Assembly: GCA_963921195.1 (NCBI GenBank)
Contig: OY992537.1
Location: forward strand, 19,431,125 to 19,495,124
Direction of reading: 5' to 3'
DNA: 64,000 nucleotides
DNA from: Pegoplata infirma
Taxonomy: Eukaryota; Arthropoda; Insecta; Diptera; Anthomyiidae
Both the position numbers and the translations under genes were made by a program. This document shows positions 1 through 11,094 of the stretch, in pieces (within the stretch, counting starts at the first letter, position 1; every line of letters begins with the position of its first letter). The notes below the pieces were generated by a model that did no database searches, was not told where the DNA came from, and saw only the letters and a list, made by a program, of their open reading frames with translations.

Positions 1-417
1 CGCGTATCGTATGACTCTAATTAACTCCTCAGAAGGCGGGGGATAAATAGAATCATAGGGCAGATAGGCAGATACAACAATAGTCTCTACCACTTTACCC
101 TCTATACGAAATCGCACACTAATTGCAACGACGTCTTGGCAACAAAATTGCCTCAACACCGAGCTCTCGATTGTCCTAGGGACAACCATACAGGCCCGTG
201 GCCGCAGTGATCCTGTGTCATACAGGATTGATCCCCATCTAATCATACTTAAACCACAAACTCGTCCTTTGACTGCCCATGGTTCCTGTATTAAGATTAT
301 TTGTGGATCTGTATGCAACTTAGCATAACTACTGCATAAAAGAGCAGAAGCCGCTTTGCTGTGTTGCAAGTTTATTTGGGTGAAAGAAATGTCGAACTTC
401 GTTGTCATGTGAGACAT
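1..417 (-). CDS. Non-LTR retrotransposon ORF2, 5' end only (APE endonuclease)
   Basis: The minus-strand frame is open from an ATG at 417 (a second in-frame ATG lies at 408) to the window edge, about 139 codons. It reads as the start of an apurinic-like endonuclease of a non-LTR retrotransposon. Visible motifs are QINLQHSKAAS (metal/active-site Asn), ILIQEPW (catalytic Glu) and VSAYLPYDS (active-site Tyr region). This domain nicks the target DNA that primes reverse transcription. It lies 22 nt after the end of the ORF1 fragment at 439-771, the usual ORF1-ORF2 order. It is related in layout to the full-length element at 49442-54606 but clearly diverged, so it is a second family. The reverse transcriptase should lie left of base 1. 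No stop or frameshift is visible in the part present. Confidence 0.85.
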   Translation of the reverse strand, partial: MSHMTTKFDISFTQINLQHSKAASALLCSSYAKLHTDPQIILIQEPWAVKGRVCGLSMIRWGSILYDTGSLRPRACMVVPRTIESSVLRQFCCQDVVAISVRFRIEGKVVETIVVSAYLPYDSIYPPPSEELIRVIRYA

Positions 418-438
418 TGAAAAACATTTATATTACCC

Positions 439-771
439 CTAATCCTTATCATTGCCACGGATACAGAAATAAATCCGTCCGAGGTTAAGATAAGGACGCA
501 TTCCGTATGTTGAACGAAGGACCTCCAGAGATTGTAGGTCCACTCCTACAACAAGAAGTGAGTCAGGATGACCCTCCTCCCGTTTGTAGGACCAGACCCT
601 CCAATTTCCGGTTTCAAGTCCCTCGTTCTGCATACGTAAACGTGCGAGCACTTCATGGATCTTGGGATTACCAGGAATCCAAGTCGCTGCTCGCACTAGC
701 CTGCGTAGGCTGCCACAATTTACGATTGTAAATGTGCAATCCTCACAGCTTGGTATAGTAGTTAGTTTCGA
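439..771 (-). CDS. Non-LTR retrotransposon ORF1, C-terminal fragment (DUF4780-like)
   Basis: The frame is open from just after a TAA at 772-774 down to a TAG at 439-441, about 110 codons. No ATG is present at the expected start, so this is a 5'-truncated coding piece. The pattern resembles the C-terminal domain of insect retrotransposon ORF1 proteins (DUF4780-like): a short CEDC stretch, then RAATWIPG, VLARLRMQNEGLETGNW, and a hydrophobic strand before the end. The same landmarks occur in ORF1 of the element at 49442-54606 (RARIWLPKITGL and CLKLHNPGITMEDW). ORF1 proteins of this kind bind element RNA. The ORF2 start follows immediately. The truncation point near 771 would be the 5' end of this copy; the family name is from memory of the pattern. 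Confidence 0.72.
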   Translation of the reverse strand, partial: SKLTTIPSCEDCTFTIVNCGSLRRLVRAATWIPGNPKIHEVLARLRMQNEGLETGNWRVWSYKREEGHPDSLLVVGVDLQSLEVLRSTYGMRPYLNLGRIYFCIRGNDKD

Positions 772-1607
772 TTACTTTCATCTCGTTAGCTTTAAAAATG
801 TTGCACTGTGTATTTGAACACAATGGCCTAAAAATAAACTTTAATTATCTTAACAAGTTTTAATAATTAACAGAAACTTTTATATATTTATGAAACCTTT
901 GTTTCATTTAGTAAAACTAAAATTTATTATTTTGAAATATTTATTAAAATTTAATTAAAATTTGACCCAAGAGTATACAAAAAGAATGAAAAGTTCCAAA
1001 TTGTTGTAATACAAAATACACATTCAACAGCAATAAATGTTCTAGAAATATATAAATGTTTAATAGTCCGTATCGACTTTTTACTTTAAATTTTTTGTTT
1101 GAGCTGAAAGGGGTCCAAAAAGTTTCTATTGGGTGTCAAAATGAATCCAAAAAATGTTCGCGAAAATCAAGAATTGTTTTACCCTGCCGCATCGTGCTTA
1201 AAGTAAAAACCCCAAAAATTAAATTTTTCATCTTATTTCAAAGCAACCAAGTTTTTTTTGTTGGTAAGTAAAAACCGAAAAAATTAAATTTTTCATCTTA
1301 TTTCTAGGCAACCAAGTTTTTTTTGTTGGTGTTATCTATTTGGAAAAATGTCTAGAAAAGAATGTCTAGACAAGATCGCATTCAAAAATATTACAAAAAA
1401 AAAAAATTTCAGTAATAAAAAATCACGAAATCGTAACTTCATTATCGATTTCTTCGAGTTAAGCCACTTTAAAAAACTACGCTATGATTTAAAACCTCCA
1501 AATGCCTCCCCCGAAGTCATATAAAAATCAAAAAATTTCTTGGGCATACATATCGCGGATTAAATAAAAATCCCCAAAAAACTATAGTATACGAGTACAA
1601 TAGGCCG
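772..1607. other. AT-rich intergenic DNA with a repeat arm
   Basis: No gene is seen. From about 1056 to 1340 there is an arm of a dispersed repeat (GTCCGTATCGACTTTTTAC and TTTGAGCTGAAAGGGGTCC). It recurs at 3009-3181 in both orientations and, more weakly, near 44140-44240. A roughly 60-bp duplication containing GCAACCAAGTTTTTTTTGTT lies at 1205-1330. Confidence 0.5.
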
Positions 1608-3008
1608 CACAGTGAGACAACGCCGGCATTAAATACAAGGAGTCATTGTAGAGCTCTGAAATTTTGCACAGGTTACTTTTGAGACAATTCCAGTTTTTTG
1701 AAAAAAAAATTATGAAAATACGCCCACTTTTACGCCCACCTCCCATACAATCGAAATTTGTAAAATGCCGTATTGTCCGTAATACTTTAGGTATAACTTT
1801 CAATTTTGGTATACTTGAATGTTATATTGTTACAAACATTATCGGAAAAAAATTTGAACTTTGGCCCACTTTTACCCCCACCACCCATACAACCCCAACA
1901 TAAAAAGTGCCATATTTTCTAAAATATTTTAAGTACAACCTTCAAATTTGATATTACTGTAATTTATATCATTTCAAATGTTTCATGCAAAAACAACAAT
2001 AACACGCCCACTATTACTCCCACCTCCCACGGAAATGCAATAAAAAAGAACATTTTTTTTTTCACTCTATCAATAATTTTTTAATATCATCATGGTGTTC
2101 TAATTTTTTCAATATGTTGGAGAAATGCTAATCTCTTATCAAAAGAGATCATTACAAGAACACTCATTATTACTTAACCCAATAAATAATGCAACATCTA
2201 AATTCAATATATAACAATTAAACTAACCACATTAGAAAGTGATCATAACACAACTTCGATAAGAACAACAGCTTGCTCTATCAATTTAAATTAAAAATTA
2301 TGCAACTATTTAACCCAAAGTCAATGACCTTCAAAAAAATTATCAATCAAATGAATAATGTAAATAAAATAATAATAAACAATAAGGGAATATGTGTAAA
2401 CAATTAAAAAAAAATAACATGCTATTGCATGCTAACATACGTATAGCGACAGAATGTGCGCGTTGCATATTTTTTGTATTTTTTTGTATTTTTTTGTATG
2501 TTTAAAGTACTTTTGCAAACTTTTGCTATAGTTCCTTTACTTTAAATGAAAGCTGAGACTTCAATCTTTCATTTGATATAAGTCTTCACCTAGGGCGAGG
2601 GGCTGCTCTATATTTCCTAGTCCATTGAAAATGCAAAATGTTCAATTTTTACACCACAATTCTGTTGTTAAGAAAATTTTTTTGTGTTTTTTTTATTTAT
2701 TTATTTTTTCATCTACTCATTCTACAACAACTAAATTAATTAAAAAAAATACTTTAAAGTTATATTTATTATGTATTTTTTATTTAATAAGCTTTTGAAT
2801 GTTACATATTGAACTAACATATTTCAAGCGCTTTGGCATACCTCAACTTTGACTTGCTCTAGACCAAAAAGTAATGAAGTTATGAGGCTGAAATTTCAGG
2901 GAATTGTTACTCATATATCTGTTAATAAACTGTGAAAATTTCATCCAAATTGGACGACATGCCAAAACCCAATTTTTGCCGCGGTTACTATAGGGCTGTC
3001 TCACTGTG
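1608..3008. mobile_element. CACAGTG-ended MITE, Transib-like, 1401 bp
   Basis: The left end is CACAGTGAGACAACGCC and the right end, read inward, is CACAGTGAGACAGCCC: a 12-bp perfect terminal inverted repeat. The flanks are an identical GGCCG at 1603-1607 and 3009-3013, a 5-bp GC-rich target duplication. Ends beginning CACWGTG with a 5-bp GC-rich duplication are features known for the Transib superfamily. No transposase ORF is present, so it would be non-autonomous. It interrupts a repeat whose continuation at 3014 (TATCAATTTTTATTTTTTGA) matches other copies. The superfamily assignment is inference from ends and duplication only. Confidence 0.6.
1690..2035. repeat. Degenerate tandem repeat, about 150 bp, 2-3 units
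   Basis: Segments built around 'cgcccacttttacgccca' and 'cctcccatacaa', each followed by a 'gtaaaatgcc'-like stretch and 'ttcaattttggtata', recur three times. They resemble the 'accacgcccac' repeats of the Helitron body at 35750-36950. They lie inside the CACAGTG-ended MITE. Confidence 0.5.
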
Positions 3009-3181
3009 GGCCGTATCAATTTTTATTTTTTGAGCTGAAAAGTCCAGAAAGTTTCTATCGGGTGTTAAAATGACTCAATAAAAATTTCGTGAAAACTAAT
3101 AATTTCCTTCTGACAACCAACAGAAACATTTTGGACCCCTTTCAGCTCAAACAAAAAATAAAACAAAAATCGATACGGCCT
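3009..3181. repeat. Short inverted-repeat element
   Basis: The left end (GGCCGTATCAATTTTTATTT then TTGAGCTGAAA) is the reverse complement of the right end (TTTCAGCTCAAACAAAAAAT then ATCGATACGGCC). The stem is about 60 bp and the spacer about 60 bp. One arm recurs at 1056-1340. With the 1401-bp MITE removed, the left flank TAGGCCG joins directly to this end. Confidence 0.55.
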
Positions 3182-3815
3182 AATGTTTAATATTTGTGAT
3201 TGTGTTTGTAAATATTCAAATTTTGTTTTACATTTCCTTCAACACACAACTAGTTAGTAATTTCCATTAACAAGAGCAATAATAAAATTTATTTGTTATA
3301 ATTTATACAAACATACAATATAAAGAGAATGATAGACAGACGGATTAAACATTCTCTCAAGAATTGAAGAAATCAAAAAAAGTTTTTAGTAAATAAAATA
3401 ATTTAAAAATAAATAGAAAATTAAACAAAAGAATTATGTTTTTATTCAAGAGTTTTAATATTAAATTCTAATATATTTTTATTAAATGAGCATTAAAGTG
3501 AATAGAAAATTAAATTAAGTATTAATCAAATTTAGAAAATATTTTAATATTTATAAAAAGAAAATGTTAAGAAGCATTTACATGTTTTGATTTAATATAA
3601 ATTATAACAATTTTATTAAGGGATTTTATTTTGCACAATTCACTTCACAGGGAGGTTTTTGAGTTGACAAAACGAAAAAACGAAAATCATCTTTTTATAC
3701 CTGATAGGGTCCTATATTGGTCTTTAGTGTCTAAAAATCAGTGAGCCAAAATTTGGGGACAATCGGCTAAAAATAACTCGTGCCGAAAATGGATTTTTTT
3801 TGGGACATTCTTATA
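3182..3815. other. AT-rich DNA, no gene seen
   Basis: Very AT-rich sequence with runs of A and T and no coding frame, RNA gene or repeat boundary that can be supported. Confidence 0.4.
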
Positions 3816-4743
3816 CACAGAAAATAATATCGTGATTTTTTTTTTAATTAAAAATGGATTTGATATTAAATTTAAATTCAATTAAACATTTTAATTGATT
3901 CAATTAATGTTTTAATTGAATTCTTAACTTTACTGAAAATAAAAATAAAATAAACAAACGAAACCGGTTTTATATGCTTTAGTGTTAGTAGCAAATGAAA
4001 AAATAAAATGCAAAAAACAACAAAAAAAAACTTTGAACTACTGTTTTGTATATTTTGGTGGTAGCAGCCAATGAATACATGAAAGCAACAAAAAAATTTA
4101 GTTTTATTGTTTTCTTTAAGGCGAGCGGTCGTTGCGGATAAATTGTTTTGATAATAAAATGTGTACAGTTGTGTTTTGCACATTGAAATATAATACAATT
4201 TTTTTTTTTATTCAACTTTACTAAGGCGACAAAAAAGCATGCAATAACAAGATTTAAAAATAAAAATGTAATTTTAAATAGTTATTGATATTTTAAAATA
4301 CTACTATAATGTTTCTATGCAAAACTATACCAAGTGTTTATATTTAATAAAGAAAATAAATTTCTTAATAATGTAAAACAAAAACATTCTATGTTTATTT
4401 ATTTTTAGGCATTTTTTGAAGTTCAACTTTTAAAATTAAATTGAGTTTTGGTCTTTTTTCAATTAAAAATTTTATGTGAATCAATAAATCTATATTATTG
4501 ACTTTCAATTTTATATTAATTTTTTTTTATATATTTATTTAATTACAATTTTAATTGGTTTTCCATTTTATTTTCAATTAAAACTTTAATTGATTCAATT
4601 AACAATTTAATTAAGTTTTAAAACTGTTTTCAAACAAAATGAGTAATTAATATGCGCATTTTCGTGATACGTCCGAAATCAATTAATTTTTTAATTGAAT
4701 CAACGAATTTCGTAATTGAAATTCATTTTTATTTTTTTCTGTG
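3816..4743. mobile_element. TA-flanked MITE with CACAGAAAA ends, 928 bp
   Basis: The ends are CACAGAAAA (left) and TTTTTCTGTG (right), flanked by TA at 3814-3815 and 4744-4745. The interior is rich in AATTAAA/TTTAATT stretches that are inverted between the halves. Two further copies lie at 26133-27158 and 39315-39832. A TA duplication with short inverted ends fits a Tc1/mariner-type non-autonomous element. No transposase is encoded. Confidence 0.65.
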
Positions 4744-5738
4744 TATGAACGAAAAACTTTTTTTTAGTTTTTGGAAAAATATTGGTATTTGATATTTTTT
4801 CTTAAATGTTTTGGGAAATAATATGAAAATGGTATTAAATTACCTTTCCAAAACGACTAATAAAATAAAAATCGGATAAAAAATAAGCATGTTACGCATA
4901 CATGCCCCTGACCATTGTATAGTTTTCAAAGCCAGAATTTAAAAATTTTTAAAATTTTTAGGCAAAAAAATAAAAAAAAAAATAATTTTACTTTATGATC
5001 AAATTGAAAACATGTTAAAGATTAAAAATAGCAGATATGGTAGTCAAGCTTTTTTTTTATTTGGCGCGGGTAGCGATAAAATTTCCGCGGATTCCAAATA
5101 AAATGCGTTTTTCTAAAATAATTTAGCAAATGTTGGAAAATTTGTGCTCTATTGTACGGATTGAAGTGTAAAACGTAAATTCTGTAAATTTTGAGAAATC
5201 GGATATATGCAGATATTTTGTATTATAGAAATGTACAATGTTCCAAATTTGTCATCTCACCTCGACGAGATGCCAGAAAAAAATTTTTGAAAAAATTAAA
5301 AAATAAAAAAGTATCTTGCGATACATTGTTTTTATTAACGTTTGCACGCTGAATACGAATACCAAAAAATTTCGTAAATCGGTCGAGGGGTTTCATTTAA
5401 ATTTAATGTAAGCCAATTCGGTGAATTTTAGCCCATAGCGCCTCTTGATTAAAGATTAAAGTTAAGAGTTTTGGTAAAACAGTTTAAAATGATCGGCTCA
5501 AATTGTTTTTAAATTAAAGTTTATCTCAATCTCTCTGAAGGGGTCAGGGAAAACAACTTTTGTTTTTTTTTTTCTAGGAAAAACCCGCCATTTTTTACCA
5601 ATTTCAAATAGCGATATCTCGAAAACACTTTGACCGATTTTAAAATTTGTATTTATGTATCGCAAGACATTTGTTTTTTTTTTTTTTATTTTTTTAATTT
5701 TTTACTTGATATCTTAAAGAGTGTCAATTTCTTATAAT
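4744..5738. other. AT-rich DNA with an imperfect inverted repeat
   Basis: No gene is seen. A stem is visible between about 5276-5325 (TTAAAAAATAAAAAAGTATC then TTGCGATACAT) and 5660-5705, with the axis near 5485. Confidence 0.4.
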
Positions 5739-6849
5739 TGGGAAATTCCAAAAATTTTCGCCCCACTGTTCGGAAACATGCCTTTGGACGCCACTGAGAA
5801 TTTGGCTCATCGATATCCACGTTTATATGAGATATGTTGCATTTTTAGATTTTCAAAATTTGCTGTAGTTTTTAAATTATCGCGGGTCAAAGTTCGACTT
5901 TTTTAGCAAAAGTCAGAGAAATACATGACGTTTAACGTGCTCTAACTTTTTAACTAGTAATACGATTATCACAAGTAATGGCTCATATGAAAGGTTAATT
6001 CTTCTTCTTTTAGGAAATATTTTCAAAAGCATACGGTTTTTTTCAGAAGTGTTGCAAAAATTCAAAAACATTTTTTTTTGCGAATATTTAAAAAAACACA
6101 TCTTCGATTTTTTTAAAAAAAAGTTTGGTGATAAACAATACTGTTTTGTACAACGTATCCAAAATTCAGAGTGTGATCCCAATGGGATCAAAAAATATTC
6201 TGGTTTTAGTACGAAGTTCTTAAATTTTTCCTTAGAAAATTAAAATTTTATGTTTCTTCAATATAAAAATTTAAATTTTCAAAGAAAATTATACTATTAA
6301 AATTTTGAAAAACATTCAAAACATTAGAAATTTAAATTTTCTAAGGGAAAAATATGAGAACCTCGTACTTAAAACAGAATAGTTTTTGATCCCATGGAGA
6401 TCCCACTCTGAATTTTGAATATGTTATACAAAACATTGTTATTTTTCACCAGCATTTTTTTAAAAAAAATCGAAGATGTGTTTTTTTAAATATTCGAAAA
6501 GAAAAAATGTTTTTGCATTTTTGCATTATTTCTGTAAAATAAAACTGTGTTATTTTAAAAATATTTTCTAAAAGAAGAACCCCAGCTTTCACATGAGCCT
6601 AAATTTGTGAAAATCGGATAATTGGTTAAGAAGTTACAGCTCTTTAAACGTGATGTATTTTTCTTACTTTTGCTTAAAAAGTCAATCTTTGACCCGCCAT
6701 AATTCGTTAAATACACCAAATGTAAAAAAACCATATATGGTACATATATCATATTTATGAGGGCTATCAATGTGTCAAGGTTCAAATTAATCTGATACAC
6801 CATTTCCACAAATGACTAAAATTTGAGCTAAATTTTCTGGAATGGCCCA
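5739..6849. repeat. Imperfect palindrome (foldback), about 1.1 kb
   Basis: The left half (TGGGAAATTCCAAAAATTTT, later CGCGGGTCAAAGTTCGACTT) is mirrored by the right half (AAGTCAATCTTTGACCCGCC, later AAATTTTCTGGAATGGCCCA). Internal landmarks such as CACATCTTCGATTTTTTT and 'gatcccaatgggatc' appear on both sides. The axis lies near 6280. The ends (TGGGvmATTCCA) resemble those of the TGRGGCATTCCA foldbacks elsewhere in the window. Arm identity looks moderate, so the element is old. Short ORFs within it are not credible genes. Confidence 0.65.
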
Positions 6850-7599
6850 ATTATTTAATATTTGAATTTAAAATATTTTTTTAAAATTTTAAATAATTTT
6901 TAAAATTTTCATAGGATTTTTTTTTAAAGCTCTTAACAATACAACATTTTCAAAAACCATAATATTTACAAATCTTAATCACTTTTACTAAAAAAAAAAT
7001 GTTTATAATACATGAACTTAAAAAGAATTATTATCTTTTAAATAACTTAACGGATGTACCGTTTGACTTATCATTTTAAAACGACTAAAACGGAAGTATA
7101 CAACTGCCAGCATTTCTTTATAATCTCACACTGATACCAGACACTCATACTCTTAGTCTACACTGACTCACTAACATTCTCATTAAGTGTGATTTAATTA
7201 AACATATCGTGGCACAACAACACAAGAGCCGTAGTGAACAGCAGCAGTAAAGAGCAATGGGGAAACAACAACAAATACTCCATTATTTATTATAGTTATA
7301 AATTTAAGACATGTTAGATGTAATAATTTTTTCTATAGTAACTTCCGTTTTTGCTTAGCGTTTTTTCCCCCCGCTCTCTTACTGTACTCTATTACTCTAT
7401 GAATAGAACAAATAAAAATTATAGTTAACAATTAAGAGAGACAGAATCGGCAATGAAGAATATTAAAATACACTGTAATCTAAATTTATTGAAATTTACT
7501 CAATTTATAGTTGGAAACTGCACTCTTACTATAAATTGGGTAATTTTACTCTGCATGTGTATTTTAAATATCAGCGGTTAATAAAACAGAGGGGAATAA
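6850..7599. other. AT-rich DNA, partly unique-looking, no gene seen
   Basis: The stretch 7080-7450 is less repetitive and more mixed in composition ('acactcatactcttagtctac', 'gagccgtagtgaacagcagc') and may be single-copy intronic or intergenic DNA. No splice-supported coding frame can be claimed. Confidence 0.35.
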
Positions 7600-8312
7600 A
7601 AAACATGTAGAAAAGTTAACATCGACTTTGCCGAATGAATACCCTCCACAATGCCCTTTTTCAGTGATAGTAAATGCTCTAACGTGAAAAAATTAACATT
7701 TTTGATTAGAAATATTTCATTTTGTGTAAAAAACTTTTTTAAGTAACTTTTGAAAAAAAAAAATAATTTACTAATTTTTTTTTTTAGTGTAAAATTTTTT
7801 TTGAGTTTATTTATTTTTTTTTTTAGTGTAAAAATATTTTTGAGTGACAAAAATACGTTGTAAAATATTTTTGTGATTTACCAATGTTTTTAAAACATAT
7901 TTAACGGTTTTTTAACACGCGAATTTAAGGTGAAACTAATCTGAAATTTACGGTTTTGCTAATAACTTTTGAACCACTCTACCGATTTGGCTGAAATTCA
8001 ATACGAACCAAGCCAAGGGACCGACAAATACAAATGTCAAGCTTTAGTATCCTAAAAATTTCCTTTCGAAAGTAATCGTGTTTTTATCTCGTAAATTCAC
8101 AAAAACCCCTTGTCGAAATTCCGACTTTTGCTCATAACTTTTGAACCACTGGACCGATTTCGCTGGATTGCAATACCAACCTGACTAGGTAAATGCCCAA
8201 CATATATGTAAAGTCTTTCAAAAGTTAGAGTGTTTTCAACTGCCAGGCAGACGGACATCGCTAGATCATCTGAAAATCGCTCAAAGATCATGAATATATG
8301 GACAATTGTCAT
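7600..8312 (+). repeat. GTCY-type dispersed repeat (mini-me/DINE-like)
   Basis: It begins near 'catgtagaaaagttaacatc', has 'aataccctccacaatgccc', long A/T runs, then 'gttttgctaataacttttgaa' and an 'agacggacatcgctagatc' block. Copies occur at 14153-15009 (inverted), 28073-30590, 47640-48215 and 55110-55355. The (GTCY)n block next to a conserved core matches the published description of dipteran mini-me elements; that naming is inference. No protein is encoded. Confidence 0.6.
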
Positions 8313-8579
8313 TAACTTTTAATACTTGTGATATTCTCTTAATTTCGAAATAACTTTTTCATTTGTAAATTGGGTGGTACCTGTGACTGTAGATAAGGTA
8401 AGGGAACCTTAAAGAGTAATTGTGCAAAGGTACAGCGCAAAAGCTCTCATTAGTTCATGGTAAGGAATGTTCAAAATTGAAAAATATAAAAAACTCGCTT
8501 GATACACACATGAAATTTTTCGTCCAAAGTTTCATATTTTTGGGTGCGTTAAATCTATTACTCGAAAATTAATTTCGCT

Positions 8580-9030
8580 TAATCAGTAGATTAAGATTTA
8601 ATCGACCTTCGAACTTTGCAGACAAATGCCGATTTTCAGCATATTGTTTATATGGTTTTTTGGCTATAACTCGTCGACTAATTGATATTTTTTCAATCCC
8701 TAAAAGCCAAATTATTGCTAGAGACCTGTTCAACAATTAATTTTTTTTTTAAATTGATTTAGAAAATTTTTGTGGTTCTTATGAAGCAAAATGTTGAAAA
8801 AATTATTTTTTTTCATGCTTTTTGAAAATATTTTGCTTCATAAGCACCACAAAAATATTCTAAATCAATTTTTGAAAAAATTTTAATTTTTGGACAGGTC
8901 TCTAGCAATAATTTGGCTTTTACAGATTGAAAAAAATATAAAAAATATGCTGAAATTCGGCATTGACAATATGCTGAAAATCGGCATTTGACGGCAAAGT
9001 TCAAGGTCGATTAAAAAAAAATTCGAACTA
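8580..9030. repeat. Palindrome, about 0.45 kb
   Basis: 'aatgccgattttcagcatattg', 'aagccaaattattgctagagacctgt' and 'gtggttcttatgaagcaaaatgtt' in the left half are mirrored by the right half up to 'tcaaggtcgattaaaa'. The axis is near 8797. The arms are nearly equal in length, so a single-stranded form would be a long hairpin. Confidence 0.7.
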
Positions 9031-9129
9031 ACATAAACAAATGCCGCGATACGGGTCTTCCAATTTAGCCTCTATTTTCACCTCTCACTCTCAGAATCGA
9101 CCTAACTTTTGCTAACCTGAATTTGTTTC

Positions 9130-9310
9130 ACAGTGTTATAATAATAATTTCTTGAAAACTGTATACGTGGCGTATGCTTAATTTTGTAAAAGCCTTTAAA
9201 TAACAATCATACGCATCGGTGCACAGTGGTTTATTTTTAATAATTTCGCTTCATACCGGTTAAAGCTTACATAATTTTGCGCTTAAGTTTGGACGCTGGA
9301 CCCCACATGT
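9130..9310. repeat. Dispersed repeat with CACAGTGGTTTATT motif
   Basis: The segment 'cttgaaaactgtatacgtggc' through 'cagtggtttattttt' recurs at 10440-10620 in the same orientation. The last part includes a small palindrome (CTGGACCCCACATGTCCAGG) at 9285-9312. Its neighbour 'aagtttggacgctggacccc' recurs at about 10685. Confidence 0.5.
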
Positions 9311-9461
9311 CCAGGGGTCCAGCGTCCAAACTGTTCAGAATCTCACAATTTTTCTGTAGAAACGTTGTCTGAGAATCTGACCATTTTTCTAACGAAAAAA
9401 GTTTAGATTCGTAAAATTTTTTAATACAAAAAAAAACTTCTGAAAACTTTTCTTTGCGAAA

Positions 9462-9620
9462 AGTTATCTGTCCGTCTGTCTGTTGAAAACACGCTAACTT
9501 TTGAAAGACTTTACGGAAGCTCCTGACGTTAAACACATATGTTGGGCATTTACCTGGGCAGGTTGGTATTGCAGTCCAGCGAAATAGTTCCATTAGTTCA
9601 AAAGTTATAAGCAAAAGAGT
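9462..9620 (-). repeat. GTCY-type repeat, part left of a hAT-like insertion
   Basis: 'gtccgtctgtctgttgaaaac', 'acttttgaaagactttacgg' and 'ttacctgggcaggttggtattgcag' match 14318-14475. The repeat resumes after 11094, on the far side of the inserted MITE. Confidence 0.6.
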
Positions 9621-11086
9621 AAAAAATCCAAAAAACCGCCGATTTTCAAAAATTAGTTTTCGGTTAATTCGAAAAATCTAAAATTTAAAAAACCGGTTTA
9701 GGTTTCGGTTTTTATATACAAAAACCGGTCAACCGGGTTTTCTGGTTTGTTGATAATTTTAGATTTTTATATAAAAAAAATCGAAAATTTGTTAATTAAA
9801 TAGAAGAAAATAAGATACAAAATTATTTTATTAACTTCACTTAACTTAAAATATAAAAAAAAAACGTTTTATATTCTAAAATAATGTTTCAGAAATAAAA
9901 AGCAATTTTTGAGTTGTGGTTGTGTTAGAGTTTTTAATTATTTTCGATAAAATTTGATTTTTGTTCAAAAATTCACGTTCGATTTTTGTTTTGCTAAATA
10001 TCGCTCAAAATTTTTGACCAAAATCGCTGCCAATTTTTTATATAAAATCTGTGGCAAAATGAAAGAATTGCATTAGTCGAGTTATGATAATATTGTTTAG
10101 TTATTTTTATTTGATCACTCTTTACATATTAACCCCTATCATGCACAAATAATCTATAGCATATTTTTTATTGAAAATGTCAATTAACAGTGATTTTGTA
10201 TTAAAATTTTTATCTTAAAAGTGCTCTCGAAAAAATTGTTAAAAACATTTATGCAGTTTTTCCTATTTGCCACAGAATTACAAAGTGACATCAATGTTAT
10301 TGATTTCACAGTACAACACCCAAAATCGGAATGGGATGAAACCAAAAGCAAATGAAAGTTGACATATTCCATAACAAACCCCTCAAGGCTTTTTTCTAGT
10401 TCAGAGCTAGATTTTTTTACACGCATTTGAAGTTAGTGCACTTTTATTATAATTATAATAATAAATGCTTGAAAACTGTATTAGTGGCGAATGATTAATA
10501 TTGTAATTGCCTTTAAATAATAATCATACGCAACGGTGTCCAGTGGTTTATATTAATAATTGCATTTAAATAACAATCATATGCAACGGTGTCCAGTGGT
10601 TTATTTTAATAATTTGGCCATTCAGTAAATAGGTACTGGACCGATTGCAGCAAAATTCATACCAGTCATAGCTGAAGTCATTTTAAGCTTAAGTTTGGAA
10701 ACTGGACCCTACATGTCCAATAAGGGCACCACCAGGGGCCTTTAAAGTAGGACATGTTTAGTACACAAAAACTTTAAATGCTTTAAAATCACCAACTTTA
10801 AATGCGCGTAAAATAAAATCTAGCTTTGACCTAAAAAAAGGCCTTGAGGGTTTTGTTATGGAAAACGTCAGCTTTCATTTGCTTTTGGTTTCATCCCATT
10901 CCGATTCGGAAAGTTCGATTTTGTATCACTGTGTTATTTATAAAAAAAAATTAAACCGGTTAAACCGATCTAAAAACACTAGTTTTTCGAATAACCGAAT
11001 TTGAATAAAAACCGAAACCGGCCGGGTTTTTGAAAATGAAAAAAAAAACAGTATACCGGTTTTCGGTTTGGGTTTTGGGGTCTTTA
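9621..11086. mobile_element. hAT-like MITE, 1466 bp, with 8-bp target duplication
   Basis: CAAAAGAG occurs at 9613-9620 and again at 11087-11094. The element between begins TAAAAAATCCAAAAAACC and ends GGTTTTGGGGTCTTTA, an imperfect inverted terminus. Subterminal regions carry many ACCGGTTTTCGGTTT-type motifs in opposite orientation at the two ends. The flanks joined together (GCAAAAGAGTGAATT) match the uninterrupted repeat at 14464-14478 (GCAAAAGACTGAATT), an empty-site match. An 8-bp duplication is typical of hAT elements. There is no transposase. An inner palindrome occupies about 10290-10930. Confidence 0.7.
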
Positions 11087-11094
11087 CAAAAGAG

